A stretch of 6,355 bases of DNA from JAPLJQ01 sp037143735 (GTDB taxonomy: Bacteria > Desulfobacterota > Syntrophia > Syntrophales > UBA2185). The notes under the pieces are model-generated. The model did not search any database and was not told the origin of the DNA. It was given only the letters and a program-made list of their open reading frames with translations. Where the stretch lies: positions 1-6,355 of the forward strand of contig JBAWYD010000128.1 in NCBI GenBank assembly GCA_037143735.1, given 5' to 3'. The position numbers and the translations under genes are program-made. Each line of letters opens with the position of its first letter. Positions within the stretch are counted from its first letter, which is position 1. This document shows, piece after piece, positions 1-5,121 of the stretch.

Positions 1-1433
1 TTGTCATCGGGAGTGATTTAAGTTCGCTGATTGCGGCTGTCACATCAGCATCTCGCGGAAGAAAGACCGTTCTTTTATCCAGGGATGATATTCCAGATAT
101 TCTTACGACATCCGGTTATTCATTTAACGTCGATCCCATGCCCCTTGTCGGCCTCGGGCCTAATCAGACATTATCGAGGTTTTTTTCGGATCACGGGATA
201 CCATGTGCGGATGACACAAGCATTCATACATTGAATCCCGCATTTCAAATGATTCTTCCTGATCACAGAATAGAACTTTTTTATGACAGCAATGACCTTA
301 TCGGGGAACTGAAAAAAGAATTATCCCTTGAGGGAGTGGATATTCGGGGCATCTATTCATCCATGTTAAAAATGAGCGATATCATCAATACATGGATCCA
401 GGAAAACCCCTGTGTTATGCAAACGCGTTATAAACATTTTGTCATGCTTATTAGAAATTTTCCCGAAATGCTGAAGTTGAAATGGTCGTTATTAACAATG
501 GTGCGAATCATTCGAAAGAATCCGTCTTTGAAGAAGGTCTTTGATGCAGTGATCAATGTTCTGTCATATCTTGATACAAACGGAAATCTTTTTATGCCTT
601 TGATGTCACCGTATATTCTGTCACTTCCTCACAGGGGATTGTATTATCATATGGGTGGTAAGGGCTTGTTTATGGAGATGTTGCGAACGGGCTTTTCAGA
701 TGCAGGGGGGGAGCTCAAAAAATATAGTTCCATTAAGCGCATAACAACCGGTGATGAAATCAAGGTGGAAATGGAAGGATGTGAACCGGCAATTGAAATC
801 AGCGGAAAACATCTCATTATCAGCACAAAGTCGGAAATGTTTACGCAACTTCTCTTCGATAATAAAAAGTTCGGACGCCTTCAGCGTCGTTTGAAGCGGG
901 TTAAAAAACGTTATTATCCCTTTACATTGCATTTGGGTGTTCTTGAAAAAGGAATTCCCGAGAAAATGTCCCCTTACGCTGCAATAATTGTTGAAGAAAA
1001 AATAAACATGATGGACATTAATATTATTTATATTGAGACGAGTATGCCTGAAGATATAAGACGGGCTCCCGCAGGTAAAAGAGCCTTAAGTGCGACAATA
1101 TTTTTAAAGGATAATCCATTGCGTTTGAGCAGTCTTGAACTCGAAGAAAGATCAAACGCTATTATAAGACAACTGGAGACGTTCCTTCCTTTTCTGAGAG
1201 AGAACCTCGATTATCTGAATGTGGAAGTATCTATTGAATTGTCGAAGAAATATCAGGAAGTGGTAAATCAGAAGTTCCGAATGAAGAACCATTCATTTAT
1301 TGGTATGGCCAGCCTGCCGAACAGAACTCCTCTGAAAAATGTCTATCTGACGGGAGGAATGTTAATGGCAGGCCTGGGTTTTGAGGGTGAAATCATTTCA
1401 GGCATTAATGCTGCACTTTTGACAATCACATAG
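1..1433 (+). CDS. Phytoene desaturase-like FAD/NAD(P)-dependent oxidoreductase, N-terminus cut by window edge
   Basis: The frame is open from the left edge (first full codon at 3) to TAG at 1431-1433, giving 476 visible residues; the ATG at 138 is internal. Numbering from the codon at 3, residues 1-27 have the beta-alpha-beta shape of an FAD-binding Rossmann fold (VIGSDLSSLIAAV, then TVLLSRD), but only the first glycine of GxGxxG remains. Residues 212-223 (GLYYHMGGKGLF) match the glycine-rich 'P-GGM' segment of phytoene desaturase/amine-oxidase-like proteins. Residues 446-471 (NVYLTGG, GLGFEGE, then SGINAA) match their C-terminal FAD-contacting motif. Family members usually run about 480-550 residues, so probably fewer than ten are missing. 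Such enzymes are flavoproteins that desaturate, saturate or isomerise lipophilic substrates; the substrate here cannot be read. No carotenoid genes lie nearby, so a carotenoid role is not supported. The phosphofructokinase gene follows after 13 bp, suggesting co-transcription. The family call is fairly secure; the function is unknown. Confidence 0.8.
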   Translation, partial: VIGSDLSSLIAAVTSASRGRKTVLLSRDDIPDILTTSGYSFNVDPMPLVGLGPNQTLSRFFSDHGIPCADDTSIHTLNPAFQMILPDHRIELFYDSNDLIGELKKELSLEGVDIRGIYSSMLKMSDIINTWIQENPCVMQTRYKHFVMLIRNFPEMLKLKWSLLTMVRIIRKNPSLKKVFDAVINVLSYLDTNGNLFMPLMSPYILSLPHRGLYYHMGGKGLFMEMLRTGFSDAGGELKKYSSIKRITTGDEIKVEMEGCEPAIEISGKHLIISTKSEMFTQLLFDNKKFGRLQRRLKRVKKRYYPFTLHLGVLEKGIPEKMSPYAAIIVEEKINMMDINIIYIETSMPEDIRRAPAGKRALSATIFLKDNPLRLSSLELEERSNAIIRQLETFLPFLRENLDYLNVEVSIELSKKYQEVVNQKFRMKNHSFIGMASLPNRTPLKNVYLTGGMLMAGLGFEGEIISGINAALLTIT

Positions 1434-1436
1434 GAG
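1432..1436 (+). promoter_or_regulatory. Shine-Dalgarno for the phosphofructokinase gene
   Basis: AGGAG overlaps the stop codon of the preceding oxidoreductase gene. It lies 10 nt before the ATG at 1447, slightly long, and only 3 nt before an out-of-frame ATG at 1440, which is too close. The codon at 1441-1443 is an in-frame stop (TGA), so 1447 is the first possible ATG of the long frame. The overlap with the upstream stop fits translational coupling. Confidence 0.6.
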
Positions 1437-1441
1437 AATAT

Positions 1442-1468
1442 GAAATATGATTGAAAAGAAATATGATT
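1442..1468 (+). repeat. 11-bp direct repeat with 16-bp period across the phosphofructokinase start codon
   Basis: GAAATATGATT occurs at 1442-1452 and again at 1458-1468. The first copy contains the start codon used by the phosphofructokinase gene (ATG 1447). The second copy encodes the KYD of its N-terminal MIEKKYDF. It looks like a small tandem duplication at the translation start. Confidence 0.7.
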
Positions 1469-2754
1469 TTACGATCCAGAGTTTGGGAAAAGGAACGATT
1501 CCCTCTCCCGTCATCGTCAGCTATTATACATCAGACAAAAAGCGGATTCTGTTTAATAGTTACCTTGAGAATTATGCAGATTTACAAGCAGGCGACAGTG
1601 TTCCTCTGTCTGTTGAAGTGGCGGGACCCCGGGAAGAGATCTTTTTCGATCCTGCACAGACCAAGGCTGCCATTGCTACCTGTGGCGGTTTATGTCCCGG
1701 TATAAACGATGTCATCAGGTCTGTCGTCATGACCCTTTATTACCGCTACGGTGTTAAAAATATTATAGGAATAAAGTATGGATTTCAGGGCCTTATACAT
1801 AAATTTGGCCATCAGTTATTGGAACTTAATCCGGAAGGAGTGAAAGATATCCATACTTTCGGAGGCAGTATTCTCTCCTCGTCACGGGGAAGGCAGGATA
1901 TTGAAGAAATGGTCAATGTCTTAAAACGGATGAATGTGGATCTCTTTTTCTGTGTGGGTGGAGATGGAACCATGCGAGCCGTTGAATGCATTACCGAAGA
2001 GATAACAAGAAGAAATCTGAACATAAGTGTTATCGGTATTCCAAAAACGATTGATAATGATTTATATCTGATACAGAAAACCTTTGGGTATGACACGGCC
2101 ATCGCGGAAGCGGTTACGGCGATTCAGTGCGCCCATGTTGAGGCAAAAGGGGCCCCTATGGGGATTGGGGTGGTAAAAATTATGGGCAGGCAGTCCGGCC
2201 ATATTGCCGCTGGAGCTGCTCTGGCTCAGGGAGACGTTAACTTCGTATTGATTCCGGAGATCCCCTTTGATCTGCACGGAGAACATGGATTCCTCAAGGC
2301 ACTCGAAAAACGGCTGAAATCCAGTGGACATTGCGTCATTCTGGTTGCTGAAGGAGCCGGTCAGGAATTGATTCACCGGGGTGAACAAGCCATCGAGACG
2401 GACGCTTCCGGTAACCTGAGACTTCTGGACATAGGTGTGTTTTTGAAAGCGCAAATTGAAAATTACTTTAAAGCGGAGGGATTGGAAGTTAACCTTAAGT
2501 ATATTGATCCCAGCTATATGATACGAAGCGTGCCTGCTAATGCAAGCGACCGCATTTATTGCGGCGCCCTCGGACAGTATGCGGTTCATGCAGGAATGGC
2601 TGGAAAAACAGGCATGCTTGTCGGATTAATGAAGGATGAATACGTGCACCTTCCTCTGAAAATGGTCGGGTCAGGGGCCAAGGTCGATCCTGAGGGCAAT
2701 GTATGGATGCGTGTTCTGGAAACGACAGGTCAGCCGCCAATGATGAGAAACTGA
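1447..2754 (+). CDS. pfkA: ATP-dependent 6-phosphofructokinase, atypical clade-X type
   Basis: This 435-residue cytoplasmic enzyme should phosphorylate fructose 6-phosphate to fructose 1,6-bisphosphate, the committed step of glycolysis. Visible motifs: GGLCPGIND at 80-88 (nucleotide binding), GGDGT at 171-175, PKTIDND at 199-205 with D203 as the expected catalytic base (E. coli D127), MGRQSG at 246-251 and PEIPF at 270-274 (sugar-phosphate binding), and a YIDPSYMIRS segment at 352-361 with R360 in the substrate-phosphate region. G174 corresponds to E. coli G104, the ATP-type residue (PPi enzymes carry Asp). K200 replaces E. coli G124, as in PPi enzymes. Glycine plus lysine is the signature of the long 'clade X' ATP enzymes known from plants, trypanosomes and spirochaetes. 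Residues 1-70 form an N-terminal extension absent from the roughly 320-residue E. coli PfkA. The gene ends with tandem stops, TGA then TAA. The family is near certain; the phosphoryl donor is inferred from two residues. Confidence 0.95.
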   Translation: MIEKKYDFTIQSLGKGTIPSPVIVSYYTSDKKRILFNSYLENYADLQAGDSVPLSVEVAGPREEIFFDPAQTKAAIATCGGLCPGINDVIRSVVMTLYYRYGVKNIIGIKYGFQGLIHKFGHQLLELNPEGVKDIHTFGGSILSSSRGRQDIEEMVNVLKRMNVDLFFCVGGDGTMRAVECITEEITRRNLNISVIGIPKTIDNDLYLIQKTFGYDTAIAEAVTAIQCAHVEAKGAPMGIGVVKIMGRQSGHIAAGAALAQGDVNFVLIPEIPFDLHGEHGFLKALEKRLKSSGHCVILVAEGAGQELIHRGEQAIETDASGNLRLLDIGVFLKAQIENYFKAEGLEVNLKYIDPSYMIRSVPANASDRIYCGALGQYAVHAGMAGKTGMLVGLMKDEYVHLPLKMVGSGAKVDPEGNVWMRVLETTGQPPMMRN

Positions 2755-2840
2755 TAAGAAATTGAAAAGAAATTTTCCTTGTAAAAATTTGTAATTTGTT
2801 TTAGGAAGCAGCCCACTATGTGTTAAAAGGAGATGTGAAT
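2755..2840 (+). other. AT-rich leader between the phosphofructokinase gene and rpmB
   Basis: This 86-bp gap is strongly AT-rich at 2755-2800. It contains a TTGAAA at 2762-2767 and a TGTAAT at 2790-2795, but their 22-bp spacing is too long for a standard promoter. No intrinsic terminator is seen. rpmB may therefore be read from the upstream transcript, from a weak promoter here, or both. Confidence 0.4.
2826..2834 (+). promoter_or_regulatory. Shine-Dalgarno that fixes the rpmB start at 2841
   Basis: AAAAGGAGA with core GGAG at 2829-2832 lies 8 nt before the ATG at 2841, an ideal distance. The reading frame extends upstream to a GTG at 2820, but that codon has no Shine-Dalgarno and would add seven residues that L28 proteins lack. 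MSRTCEVCGK is the expected L28 N-terminus. Confidence 0.85.
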
Positions 2841-3038
2841 ATGTCGAGAACCTGTGAGGTATGCGGAAAAAAACCGGTTGTGGGTAATAATGTCAGCCAT
2901 GCCAATAACAAGACAAAAAGGGTATGGTATCCTAACCTTCAGAAACTTCGATGCAAGGATAACAGGACGGGCTCCGTGAAACGGATGAAGGTGTGTACAA
3001 GGTGTTTGCGGTCAGGTTATGTAAAGAAGGCCTTATAG
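2841..3038 (+). CDS. rpmB: 50S ribosomal protein L28 (bL28), zinc-ribbon form
   Basis: This 65-residue basic protein of the large ribosomal subunit opens with MSRTCEVCGKKPVVGNNVSHANNKTKR, which aligns directly with the E. coli L28 N-terminus ([21 protein letters not shown]) and continues into the conserved WYPNLQKLR segment. It is shorter than the 78-residue E. coli protein, matching the compact form of many other bacteria. C5 and C8 (CEVC) and C52 and C55 (CTRC) make two CxxC pairs expected to bind one zinc, the so-called C+ form; C38 is an additional single cysteine. rpmG (L33), its E. coli partner, is not beside it. A strong ribosome binding site precedes it and no convincing terminator follows. 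The identification is secure; zinc binding is inferred from the cysteine pattern. Confidence 0.97.
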   Translation: MSRTCEVCGKKPVVGNNVSHANNKTKRVWYPNLQKLRCKDNRTGSVKRMKVCTRCLRSGYVKKAL

Positions 3039-3128
3039 AGCCCTTGAGGGGGCAGATAGGGTGGATGTATTCATTGCGTTTTTCATAGCAGGCTCAAACG
3101 TGTTGCCGTCATGAAGTTTGCTCGAAAC

Positions 3129-3169
3129 CAATTAGTCCGCCTTCATATAGCCGGAAGGCCACCTAATTG
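3129..3169. repeat. Imperfect inverted repeat with two-part stem
   Basis: The outer arms CAATTAG (3129-3135) and CTAATTG (3163-3169) pair perfectly over 7 bp. After a symmetric 3x3 internal mismatch (TCC against CAC), the inner arms GCCTTC (3139-3144) and GAAGGC (3154-3159) pair over 6 bp, leaving a 9-nt loop. No T-tract follows on either strand, so it is not a classical intrinsic terminator. It could be an RNA hairpin in the rpmB 3' region, a dyad operator, or a copy of a dispersed palindromic repeat. Confidence 0.75.
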
Positions 3170-3257
3170 AGATTACCCAAAGAAATTGTATCGGTTTTAT
3201 CGCCTCCGTTTCCTTCCTCATTTTCATATCATAATGTTCCAACCGCCTATTCTCTTC

Positions 3258-3285
3258 TTGACATGAAAAATCTTACTGATAGTAT
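3258..3285 (+). promoter_or_regulatory. Sigma70-type promoter for recJ
   Basis: A perfect -35 hexamer TTGACA (3258-3263) is followed after 16 bp by TAGTAT (3280-3285), which matches four of six -10 positions including the key TA start and final T. An alternative -10, TATGCT at 3283-3288, would need a 19-bp spacer. Transcription would start near 3292, giving a leader of about 40 nt before the recJ start at 3333. Confidence 0.65.
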
Positions 3286-3320
3286 GCTAAGATTATTGAA
3301 GAACTGGATTTAGCAATGGA

Positions 3321-3326
3321 AGAGGA
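3321..3326 (+). promoter_or_regulatory. Shine-Dalgarno favouring the GTG start of recJ
   Basis: AGAGGA ends 6 nt before the GTG at 3333 but 15 nt before the in-frame ATG at 3342. Spacing therefore favours GTG, giving an N-terminus MSTMKVG; the ATG three codons later remains possible. Confidence 0.55.
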
Positions 3327-3332
3327 TTACGG

Positions 3333-5078
3333 GTGTCGACCATGAAAGTGGGCACTTTACCGACAACTCAATGGAAATTGAGTGAGGGTAATGAAGATAT
3401 ACAAAATCGGTTTGTCAGAGAACTCGGGATTACGCCCATTTTATCCAGGATTCTGACGACCCGTCATATCCTGACACCCGAGGATGCCCACAGGTATCTA
3501 TCTCCGTCTCTGAATGACCTACACAACCCTTTTCTGATGAAGGATATGCATCAGGGCGTTCAGAGAATGATCAAAGCCATCCATTGCCAGGAGAAAGTGG
3601 GCATTTATGGCGACTATGATGCCGATGGCATTACCTCCGTTGTTGTTCTTGTTAAATTTCTTCGTGATATAGGACATAATGCTGCTTATTACATACCTGA
3701 CAGAATTCAAGAGGGATATGGTCTAAACAGACCTGCTATAGATAAATTTAATGCTGAAGGCGTAAAGTTGATAGTAACCGTCGATTGTGGAGTTTCAGAC
3801 CACGAACAAATATCCTATGCAAAATCTGTTGGAATGGATGTTATCGTTTTAGATCATCATGAGGTTCCGAATACGATTCCCGATGCAGTTGCCGTCATTA
3901 ATCAGAATCGCAAGGATTGTAGATTCCCCTTTAAGAATCTTGCTGCTGTAGGTATTGTCTTTAATTTTCTCATTGCTCTGCGAGGAACTCTTCGTAAAGA
4001 AGGTTTCTGGAACAACAGGCGGTATCCAAATTTGCGAGAATATCTGGATCTTGTTGCACTTGGAACCATCGGAGATATTTCGCCTCTGGTTGATGAGAAC
4101 CGAATATTTGCCAAAGTCGGTCTTGATTTGATTACAGAGGGGAAGAGAGTGGGAATAAAAGCTCTTAAGGAGGTATGCGGCATTGAGAATCAGGTCATCG
4201 ATTCTGGCAAAGCATCCTTTTGTCTTATACCGAGAATCAATGCAGCGGGACGGATTGCTTCCGCTCTGGAGGCAGTTCAACTTCTATTAACAGATGACAT
4301 GGATGAGGCAAGAAAAATTGCGAATCGACTGGAGATGTACAACCGTAAACGACAATTCATGGAAAAAAACATATTAAGCGAAATTCTTGATGAAATAGAA
4401 ACAACCATTAATCCTGAAACGATGGGGGCTCTTGTTTTTGCGTCCGATAAATGGCATCCGGGAGTTATCGGCATTGTTGCCTCGAGACTGGTGGATCGAT
4501 ATTACCGTCCTGCCATCTTGATCAGCCTTAGGGATGGGATTGGCAAAGGCTCCGGAAGAAGTGTAGCGGATTTTAACATTTATCAGGGTTTGAAGAAATG
4601 TGATTCTTTGCTGCTGTCTTATGGCGGTCACCGTTATGCCGCCGGCATCTTAATCAGGGAAGAGGATATAAAGGAATTCGCGGCCCTTCTTGAACAGGTC
4701 ATTAGAGAAGAAATGGATGTATCTGACTTTATATCGTATACCATCATTGATGCACAATGCGATCTTCGTGAAATTAATCATGATCTACTGTCTCAGGTCG
4801 GTATGCTTGCACCTTTTGGAAGTAGAAATCCTGAGCCAGTTCTATGTGTGAGGAATATACATGTTACGTCGAAGACAGTTGTGGGCAATAATCACCTGCG
4901 GATGCGGGTATCCGGGGATGGGTTATCCATCAATTCCATCTGGTTTAGTAAGGGTCATTTTATCCATTCTCTTTCAGGAGGGGCTGTGGACATCGCATTT
5001 ACCCCCCAAATCACAAACTGGAACGGTAGCTCCGATATTCAACTTAAACTGAAAGACATGTCGGTAACGGCAAATTAG
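3333..5078 (+). CDS. recJ: Single-stranded-DNA-specific 5'-3' exonuclease RecJ
   Basis: This 581-residue cytoplasmic nuclease degrades single-stranded DNA 5' to 3' and serves recombination (RecFOR end resection), mismatch repair and stalled-fork processing. The DHH-phosphoesterase motifs are intact: DYDADG at 94-99, VDCG at 150-153, LDHHE at 173-177 and LGTIGDISPL at 243-252, supplying the Mn/Mg-binding aspartates and histidines. RINAAGRI at 301-308 is the RecJ-specific link. The DHHA1 domain shows WHPGVIGIVASRL at 374-386, GSGRS at 406-410 and GGHRYAAG at 431-438. Residues from about 460 to the end match the RecJ OB-fold, with LAPFGSRNPEP at 492-502 and the closing IQLKLKD. Length fits the usual 560-580. 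It has its own promoter and is probably monocistronic, since the next gene is convergent. No secDF or secreted-protein genes, sometimes found beside recJ, are visible. The identification is secure. Confidence 0.97.
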   Translation: MSTMKVGTLPTTQWKLSEGNEDIQNRFVRELGITPILSRILTTRHILTPEDAHRYLSPSLNDLHNPFLMKDMHQGVQRMIKAIHCQEKVGIYGDYDADGITSVVVLVKFLRDIGHNAAYYIPDRIQEGYGLNRPAIDKFNAEGVKLIVTVDCGVSDHEQISYAKSVGMDVIVLDHHEVPNTIPDAVAVINQNRKDCRFPFKNLAAVGIVFNFLIALRGTLRKEGFWNNRRYPNLREYLDLVALGTIGDISPLVDENRIFAKVGLDLITEGKRVGIKALKEVCGIENQVIDSGKASFCLIPRINAAGRIASALEAVQLLLTDDMDEARKIANRLEMYNRKRQFMEKNILSEILDEIETTINPETMGALVFASDKWHPGVIGIVASRLVDRYYRPAILISLRDGIGKGSGRSVADFNIYQGLKKCDSLLLSYGGHRYAAGILIREEDIKEFAALLEQVIREEMDVSDFISYTIIDAQCDLREINHDLLSQVGMLAPFGSRNPEPVLCVRNIHVTSKTVVGNNHLRMRVSGDGLSINSIWFSKGHFIHSLSGGAVDIAFTPQITNWNGSSDIQLKLKDMSVTAN

Positions 5079-5121
5079 TATAGTTAACACACACTGCACG
5101 GAGCTTTCCGAAAAAGAGGCA
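5079..5121. other. Short convergent intergenic gap without a clear terminator
   Basis: This 43-bp gap separates the 3' ends of recJ (plus) and the ligase-like gene (minus). Its only dyad is a 4-bp stem, CGGA (5099-5102) with TCCG (5107-5110), around GCTT. It is followed by A's on the plus strand, and on the minus strand the T-run comes before rather than after the stem, so it should not work as an intrinsic terminator in either direction. Confidence 0.5.

Larger units (their letters stand above)
3039..3332. other. Non-coding interval between rpmB and recJ
   Basis: This 294-bp stretch has no convincing gene on either strand; the longest small frames are 17 codons (plus, from GTG 3061) and 31 codons (minus, 3227 to 3132), neither with a good ribosome binding site. 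It holds a short GC-only hairpin right after rpmB (3040-3053, no T-tract), an imperfect 41-bp inverted repeat (3129-3169), a pyrimidine-rich tract at about 3200-3225, and the recJ promoter (3258-3285). I recognise no tRNA, riboswitch or known small RNA. Confidence 0.7.

Noticed and set aside
138..140. ATG at 138 as the true start of the oxidoreductase
   Set aside because: The frame is open upstream to the edge and encodes the FAD-binding Rossmann segment, so 138 is internal.
2062..2589. Minus-strand 175-codon ORF inside the phosphofructokinase gene
   Set aside because: It is a shadow of conserved coding sequence, with no family resemblance and no ribosome binding site.
2762..2795. Promoter for rpmB from TTGAAA (2762) and TGTAAT (2790)
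   Set aside because: The 22-bp spacing is outside the functional range and better-spaced hexamers match poorly.
2820..2840. GTG start giving a 72-residue L28
   Set aside because: It has no ribosome binding site; the strong GGAG lies inside this extension and serves the ATG at 2841, which gives the standard L28 N-terminus.
3040..3053. GC hairpin (GCCC with GGGC) just after the rpmB stop, as an intrinsic terminator
   Set aside because: The stem is only 4 bp and is followed by AGATAGGG rather than a T-tract.
3061..3114. Short plus-strand hydrophobic ORF from GTG (MDVFIAFFIAGSNVLPS)
   Set aside because: At 17 codons with a poor start context it is within chance expectation.
3132..3227. 31-codon minus-strand ORF starting MKMRKETEAIK
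   Set aside because: It has no convincing Shine-Dalgarno or promoter, its 3' part runs through the inverted repeat, and it resembles no family I know.
3849..4280. Minus-strand 143-codon ORF inside recJ
   Set aside because: It lies wholly opposite well-conserved RecJ coding sequence and shows no recognisable motif; it is a shadow frame.
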